Below are positions 43,459-52,872 of a DNA stretch of 64,000 nt, piece after piece (position 1 is the first letter of the stretch; each line of letters begins with the position of its first letter). The translations under genes and the position numbers were made by a program. The stretch comes from Gammaproteobacteria bacterium. Its GTDB lineage: Bacteria > Pseudomonadota > Gammaproteobacteria > Pseudomonadales > Pseudohongiellaceae. The DNA lies in contig PBYU01000081.1 of the NCBI GenBank assembly GCA_002730035.1, positions 1 through 64,000 of the forward strand, in the 5' to 3' direction. The notes beneath the pieces were generated by a model. The model worked only from the letters and a program-made list of their open reading frames with translations, ran no database searches and was not told where the DNA came from.

Positions 43459-46167
43459 CTATCGGCTTGGCCTGGCATGTGCCGATCCTCTGAAAATCGC
43501 ATTCATCAGTATCACATTAAGACCATCGAGATAGGCCCGCACCGTAGGATCCTGGGTAAAGGCTATTACCTCCCCCGCTCCCTGAGACTGTTGGATAACA
43601 AATGGTTTGTATGCCAGCTGGCGCCGATTCTCATCCCAGATATAGCCACTGGCCAGCAAGTCATCCGGTCCCTGGAAGCGCACCACGTTTACCCCATCGT
43701 TGATACGGATCGGTGTATACACATCCGTGCCTCGTACCAGCACATTGAGGACCGGCGCAACGCCTGCGCTGAGCCAGTGCTCCGGGTGTACATCGGCTCG
43801 CACCAGGACGCCGGCGACGGCATCCGGGTCATCCTCCAATGCCACTATCTGGTCCTGGTACTCCTCAAGTTCAGTGAGGTATTGCCCTTTTACAGTCGCC
43901 TCGTTTTCATCCTCGTCTGCTGTGTCAGCATCTTCTACCTCAACCACCGCCTGTTCACGGCGTACCGAAAGCAGATCGACGTCTGGATCTGCCAGGAACC
44001 GAGTCGCGTTGCCTAGGCCGATTATTACCCCACCGCGTTGCACCCAATCCCGCAGGTTTTCAATCCCCGCCTGCCCCAAGGCAGTCTCGTAACCGGGACC
44101 ACTCATCAGAGGCAGGATTAGTACCTGGTAGCGATTGAGATCGGCCCTGCGCAGCCGATCGACACGGATAGGCGTAACCGGAAAATCAAACTGACGCTCG
44201 ATGACGAAGCGCGTGTTGCCCGCGCTGTATGCTGCAGTGGGCTGGTCCCAGGCCATGGCAATCCGCGGAGAATTGAACCTGACCACATTAGCACTTCCAA
44301 AACTGGGACCATCCGTTACCCAACTGTCATTGACAGACACTACATCCGCCCCGGTTTCCATTGCGATCTCTGTCACTGTCTCGAACAGGTCTTGCGCATT
44401 ATCCGCTACATCGAGAATTAGCGTGCCAGCAGGATACTGGTTGCCAACATTGGTAAACGCCTTATCGTTACTTTTTACCGAGAGCCCAGTCCGAAGCGCA
44501 GCAGCCAGGAAGCGCACCGCACCAGCATCTCCCCAGGGAACGATATAGGCAACGCTGGCTCGACCGCCGGTAACTACACCGGGCAACAGCAACTCAGTAC
44601 CTGCCAATTCAAACTCTCCGGACGGCACGCGATTGCAAGTTTGCATATCGATATTAAACATCAACGGCAGTGACCAGGCTGTTACGTCATAAATCTCATC
44701 GGGTAGATTCTCTGCGCGCCTGCGTTCCTGCTCTAACAGAAAATCTTCCTCCATAGACACATCGACATCCAATAGAGTGCGAAGAAATCGTTTCGTCGGC
44801 TGGTCGCTGCGAATAACATAGCTGCCAGAATTGTAGTCCTGACCACAGGCTGAAAAGTCATCGACAGCTCTGAGTACTCGCACATCCTGCCGGCTCAGTA
44901 GCCCTGCCATTTTGTCAACCGCCGCCTGGTCATTTTGTGCGGGAAAAATATAGGCACGGACGTCTTCGTCTTCTCCTTCTTCTATGGCGGTTACTCTGTA
45001 GTTGTAAAAATTTTCAAGAAATTTTTGCCTATTCACCTGCACTGTCTCGGCTGTCGCCAGCGACGTGACGAAATGATTGCGCACTGTGTAACGGTAGTGC
45101 AGGTCATTGCCATCGTACTGCCGAAATACCAGCCCTCGAGTAGATGCCTGCTCATAAGTCATCGCGATGCTTCCAAAATAGGAAGGCCAACTTGCACCAT
45201 AGCCCGGGTAGAACGCGTCATAGACTTCACGCGTAAAATAGTCGAAACCAAATTGATCGAAGTAACGCGCATTGTTACGACCGAATAGCGCCAGGCTGGC
45301 GGTTTGATCTTCCGCCAGATGAGGATTGAAAGGAATTGCCTCCGGTGCGAAGAAGTAAGTTCCATCGGAGCCCATCTCGTGAGCATCTACATAGGCAACG
45401 GGATAGAACTCCAGCATGGCGCGAGTACGACCCTGGGTTTCCGGCTGGGTCTGTATAAACCAGTCCCTGTTCATATCAAACAGGTAATGATTGGTTCTTC
45501 CGCCCGGCCAGGGCTCATCGTGTTCTGCTGCCAGGCGATCATAATCGGGAACCAGACCCTCCGCCTGTTCAAAGCTGTGAATAAAACGATCCCGACCATC
45601 AGGATTTTGCATGGGATCGATTACCACCACGGTGTCGTTCATGATATCCGCCACTCGATCATCACCGCGGGAAGCCAACAAATGATAGGCCGTCAGCATG
45701 GCAGCATCGGTGGATGATATCTCGTTGCCATGTACTCCATAGGATAGCCAGGTTATGGCGGGTTGCGAGTCGATGATGCGTTCAGCAGCGTCGGCATCGA
45801 TGGACTCAGGATTGGCGAGACTCTGCATACCAACCTTGATGTTTTCCAGGTTGCTAATGTTTGCCCCTGCAGATAAAACGGCATAAATGAGCTCGCGTTT
45901 CTCCCACGTGCGCGCGTACTCCGTAATGATCATGCGGTCCGGCGCAGCGGCGGCGAGCGCTTCAAAATACCGGATCGCATCTTTATGCCAGGTGATTCGT
46001 TCACCCGGCGCATACCCAAGTACTTCCTCTATAGTAGGAATCGATGGATCGTAATCAGAGTTTGGCCAATATACGAACTCCTGCTGTGCCGACAGCGGTA
46101 TGCCGTAGCACAGCGCAATGAGGATAACCACGATGAGTGATGGAGCGGAAACTGCTGGCGATTTCAT
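43459..46167 (-). CDS. M14-type zinc metallopeptidase, member 2
   Basis: This is a 902-residue exported protein with a signal peptide (1-27). The carboxypeptidase domain (about 40-360) has YGVHGNEISSTDA (zinc ligands H146 and E149), DPMQNPDGRDRF and YVDAHEMGSDGTYFF (third zinc histidine). The C-terminal half contains a glutamine-amidotransferase-like segment (LNRYQVLILPLMSGPG, GVIIGLGNATRF). I chose the ATG at 46165-46167, where AGAAGAG has proper spacing; another ATG two codons earlier sits too close. Its organisation parallels member 1 across the FecR-domain gene. Confidence 0.87.
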   Translation of the reverse strand: MKSPAVSAPSLIVVILIALCYGIPLSAQQEFVYWPNSDYDPSIPTIEEVLGYAPGERITWHKDAIRYFEALAAAAPDRMIITEYARTWEKRELIYAVLSAGANISNLENIKVGMQSLANPESIDADAAERIIDSQPAITWLSYGVHGNEISSTDAAMLTAYHLLASRGDDRVADIMNDTVVVIDPMQNPDGRDRFIHSFEQAEGLVPDYDRLAAEHDEPWPGGRTNHYLFDMNRDWFIQTQPETQGRTRAMLEFYPVAYVDAHEMGSDGTYFFAPEAIPFNPHLAEDQTASLALFGRNNARYFDQFGFDYFTREVYDAFYPGYGASWPSYFGSIAMTYEQASTRGLVFRQYDGNDLHYRYTVRNHFVTSLATAETVQVNRQKFLENFYNYRVTAIEEGEDEDVRAYIFPAQNDQAAVDKMAGLLSRQDVRVLRAVDDFSACGQDYNSGSYVIRSDQPTKRFLRTLLDVDVSMEEDFLLEQERRRAENLPDEIYDVTAWSLPLMFNIDMQTCNRVPSGEFELAGTELLLPGVVTGGRASVAYIVPWGDAGAVRFLAAALRTGLSVKSNDKAFTNVGNQYPAGTLILDVADNAQDLFETVTEIAMETGADVVSVNDSWVTDGPSFGSANVVRFNSPRIAMAWDQPTAAYSAGNTRFVIERQFDFPVTPIRVDRLRRADLNRYQVLILPLMSGPGYETALGQAGIENLRDWVQRGGVIIGLGNATRFLADPDVDLLSVRREQAVVEVEDADTADEDENEATVKGQYLTELEEYQDQIVALEDDPDAVAGVLVRADVHPEHWLSAGVAPVLNVLVRGTDVYTPIRINDGVNVVRFQGPDDLLASGYIWDENRRQLAYKPFVIQQSQGAGEVIAFTQDPTVRAYLDGLNVILMNAIFRGSAHARPSR

Positions 46168-46367
46168 AAGCATCTCTTCTTGAGTGATTTGCAGAATTTC
46201 CCAAAAATGGAACAGACTTCCATTTGGGTGATTTACCAGTCCTTTAGTAGACACTCCTAGACTAGCGGTTTTTTCAAATTCACTCTATACCTTCAGGTGA
46301 AAGATAAGTGTTGTACGCGAACGGGACACTGAGTATAAAAGGCAAATAGCGAACAAGGTAACAGTAG

Positions 46368-47024
46368 ATGGAAACCATAGACCTCAATTTTCAGGAACGG
46401 GACGAAGCAGAAATGCTGTCACGATCACACTCCTTTGAGCAACTGATGCAGAACCGCCGCACTGTGAGAGATTTCTCCGACCGGCCGGTGCCGAAGCGAT
46501 TAATCGAGAACTGTCTGCTAACCGCCAACAGCGCCCCCAGTGGCGCCAATCGACAACCCTGGCATTTTGCTGTGGTCAGTAGTCCGGCAATAAAGAGACA
46601 AATTCGTGAAGCCGCCGAGATTGAAGAGCAGGAATTTTATGAGAATCGAGCGCCACAGGATTGGCTCGATGCCCTCGCACCACTGGGTACCGATTCCAAC
46701 AAGCCATTTCTCGAAACGGCAGCTTATCTGATTGTAATCTTCGCCCAGAAGTATGGCCTGAACGAGGACGGCAAGAAAATGAAGAATTATTTCGTTACAG
46801 AATCCGCATGTATAGCCAGTGGGTTTCTGATCGCCGCTCTGCACAATGCCGGCCTGGCGACATTGACCCACACTCCCAGCCCCATGAAATTTCTTAACCA
46901 GATTCTCAGCCGACCAGCCTCAGAGAAACCCTTAATGGTGCTGGTAGCGGGTTATCCCGATGAGAACGCGCGAGTGCCGGCAATTTCCAGAAAAAGTCTG
47001 CAACAGGTAGCCAGCTTTCAGTGA
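46368..47024 (+). CDS. Iodotyrosine deiodinase-like nitroreductase-fold flavoprotein
   Basis: This is a 218-residue FMN protein without a signal peptide. It aligns along its length with human iodotyrosine deiodinase: RRTVRDFS (phosphate-binding Arg), [38 protein letters not shown] and [12 protein letters not shown]. The three residues that grip the amino-acid zwitterion in that enzyme are kept: E87, Y91 and K112 in the active-site lid. The family removes halogen from halotyrosines by reduction; bacterial members are known. AAGG lies before the ATG. A bidirectional terminator follows. Confidence 0.88.
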   Translation: METIDLNFQERDEAEMLSRSHSFEQLMQNRRTVRDFSDRPVPKRLIENCLLTANSAPSGANRQPWHFAVVSSPAIKRQIREAAEIEEQEFYENRAPQDWLDALAPLGTDSNKPFLETAAYLIVIFAQKYGLNEDGKKMKNYFVTESACIASGFLIAALHNAGLATLTHTPSPMKFLNQILSRPASEKPLMVLVAGYPDENARVPAISRKSLQQVASFQ

Positions 47025-47098
47025 AGAAATAGCGGCACAAAGATACCCCGAACCGGGCACAACCCTAAACTGAAATATTATTTTTGGGACCCGCCACG

Positions 47099-47131
47099 AA
47101 AAAGGCCTGCATCTTTCGACACAGGCCTTTT
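47099..47131. terminator. Bidirectional rho-independent terminator
   Basis: AAAAAGGCCTG and CAGGCCTTTT pair over 10 bp around a 12-base loop, between the convergent deiodinase-like gene and secreted family member C. A/T runs on both sides allow use in either direction. Confidence 0.9.
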
Positions 47132-47149
47132 GTTTTCAGTCCGTAGTTA

Positions 47150-47971
47150 TTACTGACGCGGATTGCCGATTGGCGTGCCTTCCTTACGCCATTCGCCATA
47201 CAGATACTCTTCCGCAAACTCTGCACATTTGAATTCCAGTAGCTGCATGCTCTCACCGATGTGACGATACACCGGAAAACTCACCGTCCAGGGTTGAGTA
47301 AAGGTATTCGGATCGGTGATTGTTGCTGAGTAGTTGACATGATTGGGCCCGGCAGGAGTCCAGCGTTCCTCAACCACCATCTGAAAGCTATGGTGATTAC
47401 CCGCCCGGTCCAGCCAGCTATCGGGCATCTGGCCGGATACGCTTACCACCAGTGTGTCGCCTTCCCAATGGGCATTGGAGTGGCCCATCCAGGCATCGAC
47501 CTGTGATTCCAACTCGGGCTGATCTACATAAAGAATACGATTGGCCTCAGCCACCTCGTAGGCAATCAGGATTACATCTCTGGATTGCACTATCTGAAAG
47601 GGAAACGGCAGGTAATTCGCACGAGGAATGCCGGGCATAAAACACTTAGCCAGCGGATCTTTTGTGATTGCATCGACACGGTTTGCATCGCGTTGCCGCA
47701 GCCCCTGCTCGTTATAGGGAATACGACCGCCTTCTACTACGCCGAGACTAGCCGGGATAGCAGACAGCGCACCCATTTCTCGCGGGTATGGCCCATAGGC
47801 TGCCGCATGAGGTTCAATGTCGTAGTGTGCATTGGTCATGGCCTGCCAGATACCACTGAAATCTGGTTTGCCATCCGGAGTACGTGGAAACTCATCAAGC
47901 TGGGCAAATGCCGAACCAGCAAACATGAGCAGACAGGTGATGGGAATTATTTTAGTGATTGTGTTTTTCAT
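47150..47971 (-). CDS. Secreted 'PDFSGIW' family protein, member C
   Basis: This is a 273-residue exported protein with a signal peptide (1-23), the shortest and most diverged of the four related proteins. It keeps GKPDFSGIWQAM at the mature N-terminus, AKCFMPG with the single central cysteine, AHWEGDTLVVSVSG and, near the C-terminus, LLEFKCAEF in place of YEYACHEGNY. It lies 116 bases after member D on the same strand. Function unknown; similarity to the others is low outside these blocks. Confidence 0.72.
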   Translation of the reverse strand: MKNTITKIIPITCLLMFAGSAFAQLDEFPRTPDGKPDFSGIWQAMTNAHYDIEPHAAAYGPYPREMGALSAIPASLGVVEGGRIPYNEQGLRQRDANRVDAITKDPLAKCFMPGIPRANYLPFPFQIVQSRDVILIAYEVAEANRILYVDQPELESQVDAWMGHSNAHWEGDTLVVSVSGQMPDSWLDRAGNHHSFQMVVEERWTPAGPNHVNYSATITDPNTFTQPWTVSFPVYRHIGESMQLLEFKCAEFAEEYLYGEWRKEGTPIGNPRQ

Positions 47972-48087
47972 TGCTTACCCTTACTTCGATTTCATTTCTA
48001 TTGCTTTAATCTGATTGTTTATTTCTTCCAAAGAAGAACCCGGGTGAACGGACCAACCAGGCCGCTATTGGTCTTGTTCAGGATTTA

Positions 48088-49119
48088 CTAATTGCTATCT
48101 TCAGCCTCCCGGCGTTCTTCCACGCGCTTACCGCGAAGAATATTAAACATACCGTAGTTGCCTTCATGACAGGCATACTCATAGATCTGCCCCGCAACCT
48201 TGGTCATAGGTACTATAGCCGAAATTTTGTCAGTGAATGTAGAAGAATCGTCGACAGTAAATTCATAGTTGACTGTATCGAACGCCATTCGTGTGAACTT
48301 CTCCGTAAGCACCGCGTCGTAATTATGCCCAACATCGCCGAAGCTCTGACGTAAACCATTAAAGTTTTTTGTCTCCACAACCAGGCTATCGCCGTCCCAG
48401 TAACCTCGTGAATCGCCTGACCAGAGACGAATGTCATTGCTCAATGCAGGCTTGTCCACCAGGGGAACGATTCGTGCATCGTGAATCATCTCGGTCATGA
48501 TTACCGCAGTATCCTTATTCTGAAAAATCTGCATATTGTTGTTGTACAGGCTGGGGAGGAACGGAGGACCGGAATTGAATCCGACGATGCAGCGCGAAGA
48601 AAGGCCACGGTCCTCTGGTCCGTCTTTAGCAATGCCGCCTACGACGTAACGCACGGGTCGCTCGCCCGGAATGTCCGGCCCAAGACCACCAAATTGACGC
48701 TTCGCGCCTTCCACGACTGCGGGTGAACGGCCATTTTCCGGATAGACGATATGGGACGTGCGCACCGTATCGCCTATGCCTCTGTTTTCAAACCAGAAAT
48801 CGTTATAGCCACCCGGATTATTGGTAGCGGGGGGCGCGTCTGGGTTTATGACCAGGATAGCCGCTGCCGCATCCGCCGCTGCCGCGTTTTTTTCCTGCCG
48901 CTCGATGGCTTCTTCAATTTGTTCGGCAGTCAGAAATTCCTGGGTACCGTAGCGTTGCGGGCGCTGCAGGGGCGTGTTTGAGCTGAAGTTCCAGACACCC
49001 TGCAGATCGGGTTGACCCCACTCTGTGCGCGGCACCTGATAGTCGCTAGCTGACTGTGCAGCAGCGATACCACAATACGCCGCAACTACCGAGATAATAA
49101 GTAAAAATTTGGTCTTCAT
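48088..49119 (-). CDS. Secreted 'PDLQGVW' family protein, member D
   Basis: This is a 343-residue exported protein with a signal peptide (1-21). It is clearly the closest relative of member A: both share WGQ/WDQPDLQGVWNF, TAEQ/TSEE after EFL, PEDRGLS(S/E)RC, FQNKD(T/H)AVIMTEM, HDARIVPL, GDSRGYW(D/E)GD and YEYACHEGNYGMFNILRG. Two genes about 22 kb apart therefore come from a fairly recent duplication. No catalytic motif that I recognise is visible, although invariant Cys-His-Glu in ACHEGNY could bind metal. It is the likely first gene of a pair with member C. Confidence 0.75.
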   Translation of the reverse strand: MKTKFLLIISVVAAYCGIAAAQSASDYQVPRTEWGQPDLQGVWNFSSNTPLQRPQRYGTQEFLTAEQIEEAIERQEKNAAAADAAAAILVINPDAPPATNNPGGYNDFWFENRGIGDTVRTSHIVYPENGRSPAVVEGAKRQFGGLGPDIPGERPVRYVVGGIAKDGPEDRGLSSRCIVGFNSGPPFLPSLYNNNMQIFQNKDTAVIMTEMIHDARIVPLVDKPALSNDIRLWSGDSRGYWDGDSLVVETKNFNGLRQSFGDVGHNYDAVLTEKFTRMAFDTVNYEFTVDDSSTFTDKISAIVPMTKVAGQIYEYACHEGNYGMFNILRGKRVEERREAEDSN

Positions 49120-49265
49120 TGGTGCTCCCTGAGAGATGGTCTTGCGAACCGTGTAAGTTAGTGGTTTGGACGCTAATAATCAATAGAAACGGGACCAAAA
49201 GTGCACCCCAAAAGGCGATCTTCAAATCGCCCAGTGCAGCAGCCTGACTGCCTGACTGGATTCCC

Positions 49266-50132
49266 TCAACTTCTTGTGAAACGCGTCAGCAAACTAGAGG
49301 TATCCCACCGGTTTCCACCCATCTCCTGAATTTCAGCATAGAAGCTATCCACCAATTCGGCGACGGGGAGCTCGGCACCATTGCGCTTCGCTTCTTCGAG
49401 CGCAATGCCCAGGTCCTTTCGCATCCAGTCGACCGCAAATCCGAACTCGTACTCATCACCCAGCATGGTCTTGTAGCGGTTGTCCATTTGCCATGATCCC
49501 GCCGCGCCTTTGGAAATAGTTTCGATTAGATCCTCACCATCGAGTCCTGCCCGAACTGCGAAATTCAACGCCTCGGCAAGTCCCTGTACAATTCCGGCAA
49601 TACAAATCTGGTTGCACATCTTGGCCAGCTGCCCACTGCCGGCGGCACCCAATAACTTGTTAAACTTCGAATAGGTATCGATGACTGGCCTGGCGGCATC
49701 ATAGCTTGCCTGGTCACCACCAATCATTACCGTTAGCGCGCCATTTTCAGCTCCCGCCTGTCCACCGGAGACCGGCGCATCCAGAAACTGTTTACCCTGC
49801 CCTTGAGCTTCACTGTATAGCTCTCGAGCCAGGCTGGCCGAGGCGGTGGTGTGATCCACCAGGATCGCTCCCTGTTTCATCCCGGCCAGAGCACCTGTCT
49901 CGCCCTGAATGACTTGCCTGACATCGTTGTCATTGCCGACACACACCAATACCACATCACAACCAATGGCTGCTTCGGCGGGTGAAGGTGCCATGTCACC
50001 CCTATACTCCTCACACCACTGCGTAGCCTTTTCTGAAGTGCGGTTGTACACGCATACATCCATTCCAGCATTTTTAACATGCCCTGCCATTGGATAACCC
50101 ATGACACCCAATCCAATAAACGCGACTTTCAT
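49266..50132 (-). CDS. 3-hydroxyisobutyrate dehydrogenase / tartronate-semialdehyde reductase family
   Basis: This is a 288-residue cytosolic NAD(P)-dependent oxidoreductase. GLGVMGYPMAGH is the nucleotide-binding motif, DAPVSGGQAGAENG is the substrate loop, and K173 or so in GSGQLAKMCNQ is the catalytic lysine. The family includes GarR/GlxR (tartronate semialdehyde to glycerate), MmsB and succinate-semialdehyde reductases; the sequence does not separate these. It is the last gene of an apparent minus-strand operon with an amidohydrolase 14 bases upstream. Confidence 0.92.
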   Translation of the reverse strand: MKVAFIGLGVMGYPMAGHVKNAGMDVCVYNRTSEKATQWCEEYRGDMAPSPAEAAIGCDVVLVCVGNDNDVRQVIQGETGALAGMKQGAILVDHTTASASLARELYSEAQGQGKQFLDAPVSGGQAGAENGALTVMIGGDQASYDAARPVIDTYSKFNKLLGAAGSGQLAKMCNQICIAGIVQGLAEALNFAVRAGLDGEDLIETISKGAAGSWQMDNRYKTMLGDEYEFGFAVDWMRKDLGIALEEAKRNGAELPVAELVDSFYAEIQEMGGNRWDTSSLLTRFTRS

Positions 50133-50146
50133 GCCCTACTCCATCT

Positions 50147-51856
50147 TCAGTTTAGTTCTCTTCTAAATACCGATTTACCACGTGCATAAGTTTCTTCGAT
50201 TGCTATGTTAGCTAGCTCCGCTGGATCTATCGTTAGCGGATTGTCTTCCAGTATGACCAGGTCGGCTCGTTTACCGGGAGTGATACTGCCTTTTTCATCT
50301 TCCTCGAAATACTGGTAGGCGGCGCCCTGAGTGATGGCATAAAGTGCTTCCAAGGCTGTTGCGCGCTGCTCGGGACCGAGTATATAGCCACTGCGAGTCT
50401 GTCGATTCACCGTTATGGAAACGAGCCGCATCATATCCGGCGGCACGATAGGTGAGTCATTATGAATCGTGAAAGGAATATCACGATTAACAGTAGCCCT
50501 TACCGGACTGATGAAACTGGCGCGATCATCACCAAAACTCAATCGATGCCAGTCGCCCCAGAAAAATGAATGTGCCGAGTAATAGGAAGGAATGATTCCC
50601 AATTCCTTTACGCGGTCAAGCTGATCTGACCGAATAAGCTGCGCATGAATAATCACCGAGCGATGATCTGGGATCGATTCACCTTCTAAGGCATCGGCGA
50701 TGCCATCTATCATCAGTTCTATGGCTTCATCACCATTCGCGTGGGCGAGTACCGGCACACCTCGCGCTAACAATCCATCGATTCTGTCGCGCCAGGCTTG
50801 TGGATCGTAGCTGGGATAGGCGACATAATTGGCATCGACGCCGGGTGGACCCTCATCATAGGGTTGGGACATCCATGCAGTACGCCCCTGAGGCGACCCG
50901 TCTAGGGTAAACTTGACGCCCCCTATCCGAATACCCCCGGTGTATTCCGACTCATGGGAAACCTCATCCAGCGCCGAGTCACTGAGCGGATTGCCCATGA
51001 TGTAGGTCACGATATCTACCGGAAACGGTTCCTGAAGCGCCTGCGCTTTCAAGGCGTCTACGTAGCTTTCGCTGACATTGCTTTCCTGAATGGTGGTGAT
51101 GCCGTAGCCGGCGTAGATTTCAGCCGCATCGCGACGCAGTTGCCAGCTCTGTTCCAGACTTACCATGGCACCGCTGCCCGGTAACAGTCGCATTGCCGTT
51201 TCCTCCATGACACCTATGGGTTCATCCGTGCCCGGCCGCCGCCGCATTACACCACCGGCTGGCACAACCGTTTCAGCCGTGACATTGTTCTGCGCCAGGG
51301 CCATGGAATTGCCCGATGCAAGATGCCCGGAGACGTGGCGGATGACTATCGGGTGAGTGGTGGAGGCGCGATCCAGATCATCTCGATTCGGGTGGCGCCT
51401 TTCCTCTAGCAGTGAATCGTCGTAGCCAACGCCATAGACTATTGAGCCAGCGGGGACATTGTTGTTGCGAATCCATGCCTGAATTGCAGCGACAATGTCA
51501 TCGATGCTCTGCATCGTCCCAACCGGCGGAGAAGACAGGTCCAACAATGAGGAGTACGTGGCAACACTGCCGAAGTGTCCATGAGCATCGATAAAACCGG
51601 GTAGCAACGCCCTATCCCCTAGCTCGATCAATTGCGTAGATTCATCGCGCAGTTGCATGATTTCCGAATCGCTGCCGGTGGCAATAATTCTATCGCCACG
51701 AACGGCAACTGCTGTTACCTGGGAATCATCCATGGTCACGATGTTGTCGCCGATGAAGATCAGGTCGGCGAACTGAGTTGGCTGCTGATCCGCTGGAGAG
51801 CAGCCAATCATTCCCAGCAGGAGTATCAATATGAACGAGCATCTGTTTGTAGGCAT
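50147..51856 (-). CDS. Amidohydrolase (YtcJ/Amidohydro_3 type), lipoprotein
   Basis: This is a 569-residue lipoprotein (lipobox MIGC, C19). It has the amidohydrolase metal motifs FIDAHGHFG near residue 93, a lysine in IGGVKFTLDG near 315, LAHANGDEA near 375 and IIHAQLIR near 405, and a late THNDSP-type aspartate in IHNDSPIV. It hydrolyses C-N bonds of unknown substrates outside the cytoplasm. GAGGGAAA precedes the ATG. It is related to the 19.1-kb amidohydrolase, but lies in an operon with a kinase upstream and a dehydrogenase downstream. Confidence 0.87.
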   Translation of the reverse strand: MPTNRCSFILILLLGMIGCSPADQQPTQFADLIFIGDNIVTMDDSQVTAVAVRGDRIIATGSDSEIMQLRDESTQLIELGDRALLPGFIDAHGHFGSVATYSSLLDLSSPPVGTMQSIDDIVAAIQAWIRNNNVPAGSIVYGVGYDDSLLEERRHPNRDDLDRASTTHPIVIRHVSGHLASGNSMALAQNNVTAETVVPAGGVMRRRPGTDEPIGVMEETAMRLLPGSGAMVSLEQSWQLRRDAAEIYAGYGITTIQESNVSESYVDALKAQALQEPFPVDIVTYIMGNPLSDSALDEVSHESEYTGGIRIGGVKFTLDGSPQGRTAWMSQPYDEGPPGVDANYVAYPSYDPQAWRDRIDGLLARGVPVLAHANGDEAIELMIDGIADALEGESIPDHRSVIIHAQLIRSDQLDRVKELGIIPSYYSAHSFFWGDWHRLSFGDDRASFISPVRATVNRDIPFTIHNDSPIVPPDMMRLVSITVNRQTRSGYILGPEQRATALEALYAITQGAAYQYFEEDEKGSITPGKRADLVILEDNPLTIDPAELANIAIEETYARGKSVFRRELN

Positions 51857-51880
51857 GGATTTCCCTCGTAAGCGGTACGG

Positions 51881-52840
51881 CTACCTCATCAGATCCAGGC
51901 GCCAATCCTGCTGCAACATTCTTACCACATCAGCCATCGTATCGAAGCGCTTGTCGGGCGCTTTTTCCAGGCAACGCATGGCAATCTCTTCGAGCAACTT
52001 CGGCACACGCATGGTAGATATTTCTGAAGGCAGCGGTGGAGTATCGTTCAGGGCGCTCTCGATTACATGATGCAGTTTCTCACCCACGGCTGGTGTCTTA
52101 CCACACAAAATTTCATACAATACAGCACCGAGACTGAATACGTCCGTGCGGTGATCAATGTCCGGGTCCTGGTTGATCTGTTCCGGTGACATGTACTGTG
52201 GCGTACCCTGCGCACTACCCTGACCGGTAATGGTAAGATCCTTGATATCTGAGGGCCTGGCCTGTCCATCTTCACTGGCGCTACCATCGGGGTGCCAGAC
52301 CTTGGCGAGGCCCCAATCCAGCAACAACACTTCGCCGTAGGGCCCGGCCAGTATGTTATGGGGTTTAATGTCACGGTGCGCAACACCATGCTGATGGGCA
52401 TCCTCCAGTGCCAGACCGACCTGCAGGATCAAGTCCACCAACTGGGTCAGGTCATATCGTTCACGGTACATCAACAGCTCTCCCAGGGTATAACCGTGCA
52501 CCAGCTTCATAGTGAAATAAGGATTGCCCTTTGCGTCCCTGCCCAACTCGTAAGTCGGGACCGTATTGGGATGCTGTAGCATGGCGGAAACACGTGCTTC
52601 CCTGATCAGGCGTTGTTGTTCTATCTCATCATTGGCAAATTCCGGCTTCAGAGTCTTGTAACAGATGAAGCGGGATAGATGCAGGTCTTTGCAGGACTTG
52701 ATTAACGACTTCCCACCCTTGGCGATTGTGCTGAAGAAAGCATAGCGAGTCCGCGGATTAATTTTATCTGGAAGCGGCTTATCGGTTTCGTCGAGAAAGA
52801 CCGAACTGTAATTCTTCGGTGGCTCAGGAAAGTTCAACAT
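51881..52840 (-). CDS. Eukaryotic-type serine/threonine protein kinase
   Basis: This is a 319-residue soluble kinase without a membrane segment or sensor domain. Catalytic elements are present: K62 in CYKTLKP, E81 in the C-helix (LIREARV), HRDIKPHNIL (D157, N162), D175 in LLDWGLAK (DWG instead of DFG) and MSPEQ (E220). The glycine loop AKGGKSLIK is atypical. DWG occurs in several active bacterial kinases, so activity is likely. The gene starts 32 bases after a repeat protein and 24 bases before the amidohydrolase, which points to one operon. Confidence 0.92.
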   Translation of the reverse strand: MLNFPEPPKNYSSVFLDETDKPLPDKINPRTRYAFFSTIAKGGKSLIKSCKDLHLSRFICYKTLKPEFANDEIEQQRLIREARVSAMLQHPNTVPTYELGRDAKGNPYFTMKLVHGYTLGELLMYRERYDLTQLVDLILQVGLALEDAHQHGVAHRDIKPHNILAGPYGEVLLLDWGLAKVWHPDGSASEDGQARPSDIKDLTITGQGSAQGTPQYMSPEQINQDPDIDHRTDVFSLGAVLYEILCGKTPAVGEKLHHVIESALNDTPPLPSEISTMRVPKLLEEIAMRCLEKAPDKRFDTMADVVRMLQQDWRLDLMR

Positions 52841-52872
52841 TGCTTAAGGGACCTCTGATCAACTCAAATTCC

